In this document: positions 8,133 through 18,101 of the stretch, one piece after another
How the letters are laid out: each line of letters opens with the position of its first letter
Position numbering within the stretch: the stretch's first letter is position 1
Assembly: GCA_910577225.1 (NCBI GenBank)
Contig: CAJTMV010000014.1
Location: forward strand, 25,154 to 89,153
Reading direction: 5' to 3'
Origin: an uncultured Eubacterium sp.
GTDB taxonomy: Bacteria; Bacillota; Clostridia; Lachnospirales; Lachnospiraceae
DNA length: 64,000 nucleotides
Translations under genes and position numbers: made by a program
The notes under the pieces: generated by a model
Database searches by the model: none
What the model saw: only the letters and a program-made list of their open reading frames with translations
Told to the model about the DNA's origin: nothing

Positions 8133-10376
8133 ATGATGTATGCAGATGTAATCGTAGATATTTCACACGAAAAACTGGATAAGACGTTTCAGTATATGGT
8201 GCCGGCGCAGTTAGAATCAGAAATCGCGGAGGGGATGCGTGTCGAAGTACCGTTTGGGAACCGCAGGATTACCGGATATGTCGTCGGACTGACTGACGTG
8301 GCACAATATGACGTCGAAAAAATAAAGCCGGTCTGCTCGATTGTGAAGGAAGCGACGGTAATCGAATCGCAGCTGATCGCGCTGGCGGCCTGGATTCGCA
8401 AAAACTACGGCGGAACGATGAATCAGGCGCTGAAAACGGTACTGCCGGTGAAACGCAGGGAAAAGCAGAAGGAAAGAAAACAGGTGCGTCTTAGGATCGA
8501 CGAACACGAAGCGCTTCGTCTTCATGCAGAATGCGAACGCAGGCATTATACGGCGCAGGCAAAGATTCTGGCGGAGCTGATGGAATGTTCGCCGCAGTCT
8601 TACAGACATCTGACTAAAGACATGGGAATTCCGTCGTCGGTGATCCGTGGGCTGGAGCAAAAAGGAGCGCTTTTGATCGAGCGGGAACGGTATTACCGCA
8701 ATCCGGTAGCCCATAGGAGCAGCAAACCGTATCAGATCCGGTTAAATGAAGACCAGCAAAGGGTGACAGAAACCATTTTGCGGGAATCGGATGCCGGCAG
8801 AGCGCATACCTGGCTGCTGCATGGCGTGACCGGAAGCGGCAAAACGGAAGTCTATATGGAGCTGATCGCGCATGCGGCCAGGAAGGGTATGCAGTCGATT
8901 ATGCTGATTCCGGAGATTGCACTGACGTTTCAGACGGTCAGCCGGTTTTATGAGCGGTTCGGCGACCGGGTATCTGTGCTGCATTCCAGACTTTCGCCGG
9001 GAGAACGTTCCGATCAGCTGGAGCGGGCAAAGAACGGGGAGATCGATATTATGATCGGCCCAAGATCGGCTCTGTTCACACCGTTTTCAAATTTAGGCTT
9101 TATTATTATCGACGAGGAGCATGAAAATACCTATAAAAGTGAGACGGTACCGAAATACCATGCCAAAGAGGTGGCGGTCGCGCGGGCGCAGATGACGGGA
9201 GCAAGCGTGGTTCTTGGCTCGGCAACGCCTTCGGTAGACAGTTATTACCGTGCGCTGGCAGGAGAATACCGGCTGCTTGTGATGGACCGCAGAGTGCAGG
9301 CACAGGCGCTGCCGGACTGCGAGATTGCCGATATGCGTTTAGAGCTGCGGGCGGGAAATCGTTCGATTTTAAGCCGCAGACTGCAGGAGCTGATGGAAGA
9401 GCGGCTGGCGAACAAACAGCAGATCATGTTGTTTTTAAATCGTCGGGGTATGGCGGGCTTTGTATCCTGCCGTGCCTGCGGCAGCGTGCTGCAGTGTCCG
9501 CACTGCGACGTATCGCTCAGTCAGCATAAGCATGGCAGGCTGATCTGTCATTACTGCGGGTATGAAATACCTTTGACAAATCGCTGTCCATCCTGCGGTT
9601 CTTCTTATATTGGAGCGTTTCGGGCCGGCACACAAAAGATTCAGGAGCTTTTGGCACAGCGCTTTCCGCAGGCGCGGATTTTGCGGATGGATTATGATAC
9701 GACACGCTCCAAAGATTCGTATGAACAGATTTTATCTGCGTTTTCCAGACAGGAAGCAGATATATTGATCGGGACGCAGATGATTGTCAAAGGCCATGAT
9801 TTTGCGAATGTCACGCTGGTAGGCATCCTTGCGGCAGATATGTCTTTAAATGTCAGCGATTATCGGGCTGCGGAACGTACGTTTCAGCTGGTGACGCAGG
9901 CGGCCGGACGTGCCGGGCGGGGAAAGCAGCCGGGAACGGTCGTTATTCAGACGTATCAGCCGGATCATTTTAGCATTCAGGCTGCAAAGGCGCAGGATTA
10001 TCAGGCGTTTTATCAGGAAGAGATCTTATATCGCAAGCTGACGCATTACCCGCCGGTCTGGAATATGCTTCATATCCAGGCTGCCTCAGAAAAGCAGGAG
10101 GCTGCGCAGGCATGTATGAATCAGATCGCCGCATGGATCGAAGCAGAATTAAAAAAGGCAGGAGCAGGCACGGTCTGGAAACAGCTCCAGGTAGTCGGAC
10201 CGGCAGACGCGCCGATCGCAAAGATCAGCGACGTCTATCGGAAGGTGCTGTATATGAAGCATCCCCAATATGCGGTTTTGGTAAAAGTGAAAGATTTTTT
10301 GGAAAAAAAGCTGCGGGATTTGACAGAATGGAAAAAAGTCAGTATACAGTTTGACTTTAATCCCATGAACGGTTAA
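8133..10376 (+). CDS. priA: Primosomal protein N' (replication restart helicase PriA)
   Basis: A 747-residue 3'-5' DNA helicase that recognises stalled forks and reloads the replisome. An N-terminal DNA-binding region is followed by a superfamily 2 helicase core with Walker A GVTGSGKTEVY (about residue 231) and DEEH (about 327). The eight-cysteine zinc-binding insert runs from about residue 445 to 490 (CRACG, CPHC, CHYCG, CPSCG), then the helicase C domain. Position before def and fmt matches the order in many Firmicutes. Two ATG codons lie in tandem at the start (8133 and 8136); the ribosome site is weak, so a one-codon shift is possible. Confidence 0.94.
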   Translation: MMYADVIVDISHEKLDKTFQYMVPAQLESEIAEGMRVEVPFGNRRITGYVVGLTDVAQYDVEKIKPVCSIVKEATVIESQLIALAAWIRKNYGGTMNQALKTVLPVKRREKQKERKQVRLRIDEHEALRLHAECERRHYTAQAKILAELMECSPQSYRHLTKDMGIPSSVIRGLEQKGALLIERERYYRNPVAHRSSKPYQIRLNEDQQRVTETILRESDAGRAHTWLLHGVTGSGKTEVYMELIAHAARKGMQSIMLIPEIALTFQTVSRFYERFGDRVSVLHSRLSPGERSDQLERAKNGEIDIMIGPRSALFTPFSNLGFIIIDEEHENTYKSETVPKYHAKEVAVARAQMTGASVVLGSATPSVDSYYRALAGEYRLLVMDRRVQAQALPDCEIADMRLELRAGNRSILSRRLQELMEERLANKQQIMLFLNRRGMAGFVSCRACGSVLQCPHCDVSLSQHKHGRLICHYCGYEIPLTNRCPSCGSSYIGAFRAGTQKIQELLAQRFPQARILRMDYDTTRSKDSYEQILSAFSRQEADILIGTQMIVKGHDFANVTLVGILAADMSLNVSDYRAAERTFQLVTQAAGRAGRGKQPGTVVIQTYQPDHFSIQAAKAQDYQAFYQEEILYRKLTHYPPVWNMLHIQAASEKQEAAQACMNQIAAWIEAELKKAGAGTVWKQLQVVGPADAPIAKISDVYRKVLYMKHPQYAVLVKVKDFLEKKLRDLTEWKKVSIQFDFNPMNG

Positions 10377-10444
10377 TATATTGATGGAGTTTTAACAGAT
10401 TTGAAAAAAGATTTTATAAAATATGGAGGAGGAACGGACAGGAG

Positions 10445-10915
10445 ATGGCAATCAGACAGATCAGGGTGGCTGGAGACCCGATACTGAACAAGGTATGTAA
10501 GGAAGTAAAAGAGTTAACGCCTAAAATGCAGACGCTGATCGAGGATATGCTCGATACGATGTATGAAGCAAACGGCGTGGGACTGGCAGCGCCTCAGGTA
10601 GGCATTTTAAGAAGAATTGCAGTTATAGATATCGGCGACGGGCCGATTGTGCTCGTAAATCCAAAGATTATAAAAGAGGATGGCGAGCAGACCGGAGATG
10701 AAGCATGCTTAAGCCTTCCGGGCAAGGCAGGAGAAGTAAAGCGGCCGAACCATGTAATTGTCCATGCGTTCGATCAGGAAATGGAAGAGTACGAGATAGA
10801 GGGCGAGGAGCTGCTGGCCCGTGCGCTGTGTCATGAGATCGAGCATCTGGACGGTCATATGTATATGGAACATGTCATTGGAGAGATTCATGACGCGGTG
10901 ATGGATGAGGAATGA
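10445..10915 (+). CDS. def: Peptide deformylase
   Basis: Metalloenzyme of 156 residues that removes the formyl group from the N-terminal methionine of new proteins. All three family motifs are visible: GVGLAAPQVG, EACLSLPG with the metal-binding cysteine, and HEIEHLDGH with the two metal histidines and catalytic glutamate. A purine-rich GGAGGAGGAACGGACAGGAG precedes the ATG. Its 3' end lies about 25 bases before the fmt start, the usual pairing of the enzymes that add and remove the formyl group. Confidence 0.96.
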   Translation: MAIRQIRVAGDPILNKVCKEVKELTPKMQTLIEDMLDTMYEANGVGLAAPQVGILRRIAVIDIGDGPIVLVNPKIIKEDGEQTGDEACLSLPGKAGEVKRPNHVIVHAFDQEMEEYEIEGEELLARALCHEIEHLDGHMYMEHVIGEIHDAVMDEE

Positions 10916-10940
10916 TAAAGAAAAAGTGCAGGTGGTTCAA

Positions 10941-11867
10941 TTGAAAATCATATTTATGGGAACGCCGGATTTTTCGGTGCCGATCTTAGAGGCTCTGATT
11001 CAGGCGGGACATGAAGTCGTGCTGGCAGTCACGCAGCCGGATAAACCAAAAGGGCGGGGAAAGCTCCTGCAGTGTTCTGCCGTAAAGACGGCGGCGCTGG
11101 CGCATCAGATTCCGGTGTATCAGCCAAAGCGGATTCGGGAGGAAGCATGCGTTGCGCATTTAAAAACGTTTGAGGCGGATCTGATGATCGTGGCGGCATT
11201 TGGACAGATTCTTTCCGAAGAGATTCTTACGATGCCAAAGTATGGCTGCGTCAATGTCCATGCGTCGCTGCTGCCAAAATACCGCGGCGCTTCGCCGATT
11301 CAGTGGGCAGTGATCGAGGGAGAGCCGGTGACAGGCGTAACGACGATGCAGATGGATATCGGTATCGATACCGGCGATATACTGGAAACGATGGAGGTTC
11401 CTCTGGCGGAAGACGAAACCGGAGGCAGCCTGTTTGTGAAGCTGTCCCGGGCGGGCGCAAAGCTGTGCGTACAGACGGTTCAGCATATCATGGACGGTAC
11501 GGTGACGCGTACGAAACAGGATGAGACAAAGGCAACGCATGTAGGCATGATTACGAAGCAGATGGGAGCAATCGACTGGACCAGGCCTGCGGCTGAGATC
11601 GAGCGTCTGATCCGTGGTCTGAATCCATGGCCGGGTACGTATACGACGCTGCATGGTAAGACGTTAAAAATCTGGAACGCTTCGGTACTGGAAGGCGGAG
11701 ACAGTCAGAAAGCCGGTCAGATCGTCTGCGCAGAGAAACAGAAGTTGATTGTGCAGACCGGAAAAGGACAGCTTTGTCTGCTGGAAGTGCAGCTGGAAGG
11801 GAAAAAACGGATGCAGGCCGACGCATTTTTGCGCGGGTATCAGGTTGTGCAGGGGCAGCAGCTGTAA
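10941..11867 (+). CDS. fmt: Methionyl-tRNA formyltransferase
   Basis: Transfers a formyl group from 10-formyl-THF to initiator Met-tRNA. The formyltransferase domain begins at KIIFMGTPDFSVPIL and contains the family motif VNVHASLLPKYRGASPIQWA; the C-terminal domain starts near residue 205. I chose the TTG at 10941 because AGGTGG lies 5 bases before it and the resulting 308 residues start right at the conserved strand. An in-frame ATG at 10905, overlapping def, would add 12 unconserved residues. Confidence 0.93.
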   Translation: MKIIFMGTPDFSVPILEALIQAGHEVVLAVTQPDKPKGRGKLLQCSAVKTAALAHQIPVYQPKRIREEACVAHLKTFEADLMIVAAFGQILSEEILTMPKYGCVNVHASLLPKYRGASPIQWAVIEGEPVTGVTTMQMDIGIDTGDILETMEVPLAEDETGGSLFVKLSRAGAKLCVQTVQHIMDGTVTRTKQDETKATHVGMITKQMGAIDWTRPAAEIERLIRGLNPWPGTYTTLHGKTLKIWNASVLEGGDSQKAGQIVCAEKQKLIVQTGKGQLCLLEVQLEGKKRMQADAFLRGYQVVQGQQL

Positions 11868-11995
11868 CGAATATTTGGAAAGTCAGAGCCGGTATGTTTA
11901 AAATACCCGTATCTGATTCAGAATATAATATCGTGATAAAGCAGTTATAATATAAGAGGAAAAACAGCTTTCGCAAGGAAAAAGGAGGAATCTAT

Positions 11996-12709
11996 ATGCC
12001 GTTTGGATATCGTTATGGGTATTCTATTGATCCTACGTATGTATTAGTCCTGATCGGTGCGCTCATATCCATGTTTGCATCCATGCGGGTAAAATCCACG
12101 TTTCACAAATATGCAAAAGTACGCAGCAGTACGAATATGACGGGCGCGCAGGCCGCGCAGCGCGTATTAAACAGCGCGGGTATTTACGATGTCAGAATAC
12201 AGCATGTCGCCGGCGATCTGACCGATCATTATGATCCGCGCAATAAAACGCTGAATCTGTCGGATTCCGTATACGGCTCGGCCTCAGTTGCGGCCGTTGG
12301 CGTCGCGGCTCATGAATGCGGACATGCGATACAGCATCAGCAGGGGTATGCGCCGCTGCAGATGCGCAGCGCGCTTGTACCGGTAGCGAACTTTGGCTCG
12401 GCTGCCGCCTGGCCGCTGATTCTTCTGGGTATCGTATTTGGCGGCGCCGGCAGCCTTATTTGTAAGATCGGTATTATTTTATTTTCTGCGGCAGTGCTGT
12501 TTCAGATTGTAACGCTGCCGGTAGAGTTTAATGCATCCAGCCGCGCGGTGCGTATTCTTGGCGACACCGGTATTTTGAGCGGACAGGAGCTTCCTTACAC
12601 AAAAAAAGTGCTGAAAGCGGCGGCTCTTACGTATGTTGCGGGAGCGGCGGCAGCGATTCTGCAGTTGCTGCGTCTTGTGCTGATTGCAAACGGCAGGAAC
12701 CGCGATTAG
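11996..12709 (+). CDS. Zinc metallopeptidase, YugP family
   Basis: Membrane-bound putative zinc protease of 237 residues (Zn_peptidase_2, PF04298). The metal motif HECGH lies near residue 106, within AAHECGHAIQHQQGY. There is one hydrophobic segment at the N-terminus and three or four more in the C-terminal half. AAGGAGG stands before the ATG. It lies 128 bases after fmt and 20 bases before rsmB, a common neighbourhood in Clostridia. The substrate is unknown. Confidence 0.88.
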   Translation: MPFGYRYGYSIDPTYVLVLIGALISMFASMRVKSTFHKYAKVRSSTNMTGAQAAQRVLNSAGIYDVRIQHVAGDLTDHYDPRNKTLNLSDSVYGSASVAAVGVAAHECGHAIQHQQGYAPLQMRSALVPVANFGSAAAWPLILLGIVFGGAGSLICKIGIILFSAAVLFQIVTLPVEFNASSRAVRILGDTGILSGQELPYTKKVLKAAALTYVAGAAAAILQLLRLVLIANGRNRD

Positions 12710-12729
12710 ACAGAAAGAGGAAGATACGA

Positions 12730-14058
12730 ATGTCAGAAACGGTCAATATCAGGCAGCTTGTACTGGATATTTTGTTACGAGTGACAAAGCAGGAGGCATA
12801 CAGTCATATTGCACTGCAGCAGGTGCTGGAGAAATACCAGTATCTGGATAAAAAGGATCGGGCGTTTCTTACAAGGATGACCGAAGGGACGCTGGAATAC
12901 CTGATTCAGATCGACTATATTATCGATCAGTTTTCCAAAGTGCCGGTCCGTAAGATGAAGCCGGTCATCTGCAATATTATCCGCAGCGGCGTATACCAGA
13001 TTCGTTATATGGATGCGGTGCCGGATGCCGCTGCCTGCAACGAAGCAGTGCTTCTTGCAAAGAAAAAAGGGTTCCGAAATCTGAGCGGATTTGTCAACGG
13101 GGTACTCAGAGGCATCAGCCGCAGCAAAGACAGGATTGTCTGGCCGGATAAAGAAAACGATCCGCTTACCTTTTTGTCGGTGCGCTATTCGATTCCTAAA
13201 TGGATGATACAAATGTGGCGGCAGGATTTGTACGGAGGATCAGAGCTGACGGAGCTGACGGATATGGAACAAATGCTGCAGGCATTTTTACACCCTGCGC
13301 CTGTGACGATTCGTACCAATACGAATCTTTGTACGCCCGATGAGCTGGCTTCGCGTTTAGCGGCGGAGGGCGTGGACGTGGTCCCGTGTAAAGATCTGTC
13401 CGACGCGTTTTCTATTTCCGGCTTCGATCATTTAAAAGCGTTATCCGGTTTTAAAGAAGGACTGTTTTATGTACAGGATGTAAGCTCCATGCTTGTCGCC
13501 CATACAGCCGCGCCTCGCGAAGGCGATTTTGTCGTGGACGTCTGCGCCGCTCCCGGCGGGAAGGCGGTACATATGGCGCAGATGATGCATGGCGCCGGTC
13601 ATATACTGGCAAGAGATTTAACCGAATATAAAGTAAATCTTCTGACTGACAATATCAGGCGGTGTCAGGTTTCCAATATCCAGCCGCAGATCTGGGATGC
13701 GAGAGTACCAGATCCGGCACTGGCGCAGCGGGCGGATCTGGTAGTGGCAGATTTGCCGTGCTCCGGATTGGGAGTGATGCGCAGGAAAAAGGACATCCGT
13801 TTTCATATGACGCCGGAAAAAATTACGGAACTGGCCGGTCTGCAGCGTGAGATACTTGCCGCAGTCAGTCAGTATGTCCGACCGGGCGGGCGGATGGTAT
13901 ACAGTACATGTACCATAAGCCGGCAGGAAAATGAAGAAAATGCGATGTGGTTTTTAAAAGAGCATACAGATTTTAAGATGTTAGGCAGCAGGCAGATTCT
14001 TCCGGGACCGATGGAGGGAGACGGTTTTTACATTGCGCATTTTAGGAAAGAACCGTAA
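12730..14058 (+). CDS. rsmB: 16S rRNA (cytosine-967-C5)-methyltransferase RsmB
   Basis: A 442-residue SAM-dependent rRNA methyltransferase. A NusB-like RNA-binding domain (about 1-140) precedes the catalytic domain. VDVCAAPGGKAVHMAQ is the SAM loop. The two cysteines of the m5C mechanism are in ADLPCSGLGVMRRK and VYSTCTI. GAAAGAGG precedes the ATG. It sits between the YugP-like gene and rlmN, as in the Firmicutes fmt-rsmB-rlmN-prpC-prkC cluster. Confidence 0.93.
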   Translation: MSETVNIRQLVLDILLRVTKQEAYSHIALQQVLEKYQYLDKKDRAFLTRMTEGTLEYLIQIDYIIDQFSKVPVRKMKPVICNIIRSGVYQIRYMDAVPDAAACNEAVLLAKKKGFRNLSGFVNGVLRGISRSKDRIVWPDKENDPLTFLSVRYSIPKWMIQMWRQDLYGGSELTELTDMEQMLQAFLHPAPVTIRTNTNLCTPDELASRLAAEGVDVVPCKDLSDAFSISGFDHLKALSGFKEGLFYVQDVSSMLVAHTAAPREGDFVVDVCAAPGGKAVHMAQMMHGAGHILARDLTEYKVNLLTDNIRRCQVSNIQPQIWDARVPDPALAQRADLVVADLPCSGLGVMRRKKDIRFHMTPEKITELAGLQREILAAVSQYVRPGGRMVYSTCTISRQENEENAMWFLKEHTDFKMLGSRQILPGPMEGDGFYIAHFRKEP

Positions 14059-14099
14059 GGGATATCGGCCTATGGACAGGGAAGACACAGGTAAAACAA

Positions 14100-15179
14100 A
14101 TGGATAACAAAATCGATCAGACAAATAAGAATATTACAGATCTGGCATCTGCAGATACAGATATAAAATCGATGACAATCCCGCAGCTGGAGCGTTTTTT
14201 GCAAAATCTCGGAGAAAAGCCGTATCGTGCCTCGCAGCTGTTCGCATGGATGCATCAGAAGCAGGTTCGTACGTATGACGAAATGACGAATCTTTCCGCA
14301 CAATTGCGGCAGACGCTGCGGCAGATAGCTCCGCTGACGGTTTTGGAGCCTGTCGAGGTGCAGATTTCCAGACAGGACGGCACAAGAAAATATTTGTTTC
14401 AGCTGCCGGATGGAAACCGGATCGAAAGCGTGCTGATGAAATATAAGCATGGCAATTCGGTCTGTATTTCCTCACAGGCAGGCTGTCGGATGGCATGCCG
14501 TTTTTGTGCGTCTGCGATTGGCGGTCTGGTAAGAAATCTAAAACCCTCGGAAATGCTGGAACAGATTTACCGGATCGGGCAGGATATTGGCGAGCGGATA
14601 TCGCATGTGGTCGTTATGGGGACCGGCGAACCGCTGGACAATTATGACAATCTGCTGCGTTTTCTGGAGCTTTTGACCGATGCGCATGGTCTTAAGATCA
14701 GTCAGCGCAGCATTACGGTATCTACCTGCGGGCTGGTCCCAAAGATTCGTGCGCTTGCAGACCGGAAGCTGCAGATTACGCTTGCGCTGTCTTTGCATGC
14801 GCCTTCGCAGGAAAAACGTCTTTCCCTGATGCCGGTTGCCGCACGATATGCGCTTTCGGACGTGATGGATGCATGCGATTATTATTTTGCGCAGACAGGC
14901 AGACGGATGACCTTTGAATATAGTCTGATACGCGGCGTGAACGATTCGGATCAGGATGCTAAGCAGCTGTGCGCGCTGCTCGCACATAAAAACTGTCATG
15001 TGAATCTGATTCCGGTCAATCCGGTCAGAGAGTGCGGTTACAGGCAGCCGGACGATAATACTACAGCTGATTTTAAAAATAAACTTGAAAAAAATAAAAT
15101 AAATGTTACTATAAGAAGAGAGCTGGGCCGTGATATTGACGGCGCATGCGGACAATTGCGAAAAAAGTATTTGCAATGA
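14100..15179 (+). CDS. rlmN: Dual-specificity RNA methyltransferase RlmN
   Basis: Radical-SAM enzyme that methylates C2 of A2503 in 23S rRNA and A37 in some tRNAs. The iron-sulfur ligand motif is C-x3-C-x2-C in CRMACRFC, followed by VVMGTGEPLDN. The second catalytic cysteine is probably near the C-terminus in IDGACGQL. It is 359 residues long, and the first 20 or so before MTIPQLERFL look unconserved. The start at 14100 has only a weak CAGGT site, so a later ATG (for example 14173) is possible. Confidence 0.92.
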   Translation: MDNKIDQTNKNITDLASADTDIKSMTIPQLERFLQNLGEKPYRASQLFAWMHQKQVRTYDEMTNLSAQLRQTLRQIAPLTVLEPVEVQISRQDGTRKYLFQLPDGNRIESVLMKYKHGNSVCISSQAGCRMACRFCASAIGGLVRNLKPSEMLEQIYRIGQDIGERISHVVVMGTGEPLDNYDNLLRFLELLTDAHGLKISQRSITVSTCGLVPKIRALADRKLQITLALSLHAPSQEKRLSLMPVAARYALSDVMDACDYYFAQTGRRMTFEYSLIRGVNDSDQDAKQLCALLAHKNCHVNLIPVNPVRECGYRQPDDNTTADFKNKLEKNKINVTIRRELGRDIDGACGQLRKKYLQ

Positions 15180-15255
15180 TAGCAGTTGAAACGGATCATG
15201 CATTCGGAAATGTACGATGTAATGGCAAAAGATGTGTGAAAGGCAGGCGGGAAAG

Positions 15256-15999
15256 ATGAAGACATTTTCCATGACAGATGTTGGAAGGCGTCGGGAAATG
15301 AATCAGGATTATATCTATACGTCCGAGACTCCGGTTGGAAATCTTGCGAACCTTTTTATCGTTGCGGATGGGATGGGCGGTCATAATGCAGGAGATTTCG
15401 CTTCCAGATATACAGTAGAGCATGTTGTAAAAGCCATTGCTGACAGCGGACTGTCTGGTCCGATCGCGTTATTTTCAGAGGCGCTGCGTCAGGTGAACGC
15501 CGATCTGCTGGCACTGGCGGCAAACGATAAGCGGCTGCAGGGAATGGGTACGACGTTCGTAGGAGCTACAATCACACAGGACTGTTTGTATGTTGCGAAT
15601 GTGGGCGACAGCCGGTTGTATATTGTAAATGAGGAGATTGTTCAGATTACAAAAGATCATTCCCTGGTGCAGGAGATGGTACGCATGGGCGAGATGAATC
15701 AGGCGCAGGCGCGGATACATCCGGATAAAAATATTATTACGCGGGCAGTCGGCGCGTTCAGAGAGACAGAGGCAGATTTTTTTGAAGTTCGTTTAAGGCG
15801 CAGGGATCGTATTTTATTGTGTTCCGACGGTCTTACGAATATGCTGGAAGATAGTGAAATCCGCAGGATTATGTGCAGCCAGCGGGATATTGTAGAGAGT
15901 GTGGAACGGCTTGTTGCAGCGGCCAATCAAAATGGCGGAAAGGATAATATATCAGTGATCATCATTGATCCGTTTTCTGATGAGGTGGAAAGATGTTAG
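15256..15999 (+). CDS. prpC: PP2C-type serine/threonine phosphatase (PrpC/Stp)
   Basis: Cytoplasmic metal-dependent phosphatase of 247 residues that reverses PrkC phosphorylation. PP2C motifs in order: RREMNQDY, VADGMGGHNAGDFAS, GMGTTFVGA, VGDSRLY, ITKDHSLVQE, LCSDGLTNML and GGKDNISVI. The frame opens at 15232, but ATG 15256 has a GGCGGGAAAG site and starts at the conserved MKTFSMTDVG. The stop overlaps the kinase start by 7 bases, indicating translational coupling. Confidence 0.93.
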   Translation: MKTFSMTDVGRRREMNQDYIYTSETPVGNLANLFIVADGMGGHNAGDFASRYTVEHVVKAIADSGLSGPIALFSEALRQVNADLLALAANDKRLQGMGTTFVGATITQDCLYVANVGDSRLYIVNEEIVQITKDHSLVQEMVRMGEMNQAQARIHPDKNIITRAVGAFRETEADFFEVRLRRRDRILLCSDGLTNMLEDSEIRRIMCSQRDIVESVERLVAAANQNGGKDNISVIIIDPFSDEVERC

Positions 16000-18089
16000 G
16001 AGAAGGCAGGTTTGTAGCAGACCGATATGAGATACTTGTCAAAGCAGGCGCAGGCGGGATGTCAGACGTATATAAAGCAAAGGATCATGTGCTTGGCAGG
16101 TTTGTGGCGATCAAGGTACTAAAGCAGGAGTTTGCAGAAGACGTCAATTTTGTTACAAAATTTCGTACAGAGGCGCAGTCAGCGGCAGGGCTGGAGCATC
16201 CCAATATCGTGAATATTTATGACGTAGGAAGCGAAGATGGCTTTCACTTTATCGTGATGGAGTACGTGGAAGGCATTACGCTTAAAACATATATCGAAAA
16301 AAAGCGTCAGCTGTCTTATAAAGAAGCGATCAGTATTGCGATTCAGGTAGGACGCGGGATCGAAGCGGCACATAATAAAAATATTGTACACAGGGATATT
16401 AAGCCGCAGAACATTATGATATCTACCGAAGGAAAAGTAAAAGTAACCGATTTTGGTATCGCAAGAGCGGCAACGAGCAATACCATTCATTCCGACGTGA
16501 TGGGGTCGGTACACTACTCTTCGCCGGAGCAGGCCAGAAACGGATTTGTAGACGGCAAGAGCGATATTTATTCTCTTGGAATCGTAATGTACGAAATGGT
16601 AACCGGACGGGTGCCGTTTGACGGGGATACGACCGTTGCGATTGCGATCCAGCATCTTCAGGAAGAGATGGTATCGCCGCGTAACTTTGTTCCGGATCTG
16701 CCGGTCAGTCTGGAAAAAATCATTTTGAAATGTACGCAGAAAAGCGCAGACAGAAGATACTTTACAATGGGAGATCTGCTGGAGGATCTGCGTCATGCGC
16801 TCGTAAATCCGGACGAAGATTTCGTTGTGCTGGCTCCTGCGTTTATACAGGATAAGACGCGGATGATTTCCGCAGAGGAAGTGAATCAGATCCGGGAAGA
16901 GACAGCCGGTATTCCTGTCAGCCAGCGGGAAATACGTAACGACACGCTAAGACGTCAGATACCGGAAGAAGAGGATGAGGAAGAAGAGGAAGAAGGCGGG
17001 TTTTTGAATCCGAAAATGGAAAAGGCAGTGACTGTGATGGGGATAGTCGCTGCAGTGATTATTGTGTTAATTGTCGTCTATCTGGCGGTAAGTATGTTTG
17101 GCAGCTTTAAGTTTGGCGGTAAGAAGGATCCGCAGGATGAAGTTACTTTTCCGGATATCGAGACGTCTGCGGCAGATTCGGATACGCAGGACGATACCGA
17201 AACGACGGCAGAAGAAGAGGTAACGATGATCAGTCTGCTTGGAAAAGAGCTGGACGAGGCGCGCAAAGAGCTAAAGGATATGGGACTGGAGCTGCGCAGG
17301 CTTGGAACGATCGCTTCGGATGAGTACGAAGAAGGGCAGATCGTCGAGCAGGATAAAAAAGAGGGAGAGTCTGTGACGAAGGGAACGGTCATTCAGGTGA
17401 CCGTAAGCAGCGGCCCTGCAGATTTTGAACTGATCAGGGTGACTGGCAATCCGGCGGCAACCGCGCGGGATATGTTAACGGCACGCGGACTGGAGGTCAA
17501 TCCGGAGTCCAAATACGAATACAACGAACTGCCGGAAGGAACGGTGATCCGACAGTCGCCGGAAGCCGGAGCAATGGTAAAAAAAGGCGATATGGTGACG
17601 CTTACGATAAGCAAAGGGATCGAGCAGGTGCAGGTACCGGATCTTAAAAAACGGTCTGAAAATGAAGCTGCGCAGCTTCTGCTGGACAGCAATCTGGAAA
17701 GAGGAAATCCGCAGTCCGCGTACGACGACAACATACCGGAAGGCCATATTATCAGTCAGTCGCCGGAAGCCGGAACAAGCGTCAACGCGCACAGTAAAGT
17801 GGATTATGTCGTAAGTCTTGGCAAAAAAGAGATCGTATACCAGATGAAGGACAGAAAGATCGAAGAGCCGGAAAACAGCGAGTTTGTAATTTCCGCGAAT
17901 ATTACGCTGCTGGATGCGAACGGAGCGGAAATCGACCGGTGGGACGGCATACCGATATCATCGTTTCCATATCTGCTCCATACGGACGAGACGATTACGA
18001 CAAGTACCGGAACGATTTCCATCGAATGGGTACTGGATGACGGAGAGACGCAGACACAGCCAGTGTCGGTAAACTTTGATCAGAAATAG
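15993..18089 (+). CDS. prkC: PASTA-domain serine/threonine protein kinase (PrkC/Stk1)
   Basis: Single-pass membrane kinase of 698 residues that senses muropeptides or lipid II and phosphorylates cell-wall and regulatory targets. The cytoplasmic kinase domain (about 8-270) has AGAGGMSDVYKA, AIKVLK, HRDIKPQN and VTDFGIARA. An acidic stretch of repeated Glu/Asp precedes a membrane segment near residues 345-370. Three extracellular PASTA repeats follow (about 408-475, 476-542 and 543-610), then a beta-rich tail of about 85 residues. Overlap with prpC gives balanced expression. A likely target, IreB, is encoded at 38093. Confidence 0.95.
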   Translation: MLGEGRFVADRYEILVKAGAGGMSDVYKAKDHVLGRFVAIKVLKQEFAEDVNFVTKFRTEAQSAAGLEHPNIVNIYDVGSEDGFHFIVMEYVEGITLKTYIEKKRQLSYKEAISIAIQVGRGIEAAHNKNIVHRDIKPQNIMISTEGKVKVTDFGIARAATSNTIHSDVMGSVHYSSPEQARNGFVDGKSDIYSLGIVMYEMVTGRVPFDGDTTVAIAIQHLQEEMVSPRNFVPDLPVSLEKIILKCTQKSADRRYFTMGDLLEDLRHALVNPDEDFVVLAPAFIQDKTRMISAEEVNQIREETAGIPVSQREIRNDTLRRQIPEEEDEEEEEEGGFLNPKMEKAVTVMGIVAAVIIVLIVVYLAVSMFGSFKFGGKKDPQDEVTFPDIETSAADSDTQDDTETTAEEEVTMISLLGKELDEARKELKDMGLELRRLGTIASDEYEEGQIVEQDKKEGESVTKGTVIQVTVSSGPADFELIRVTGNPAATARDMLTARGLEVNPESKYEYNELPEGTVIRQSPEAGAMVKKGDMVTLTISKGIEQVQVPDLKKRSENEAAQLLLDSNLERGNPQSAYDDNIPEGHIISQSPEAGTSVNAHSKVDYVVSLGKKEIVYQMKDRKIEEPENSEFVISANITLLDANGAEIDRWDGIPISSFPYLLHTDETITTSTGTISIEWVLDDGETQTQPVSVNFDQK

Positions 18090-18101
18090 CAGGAAGCAGG
18101 T

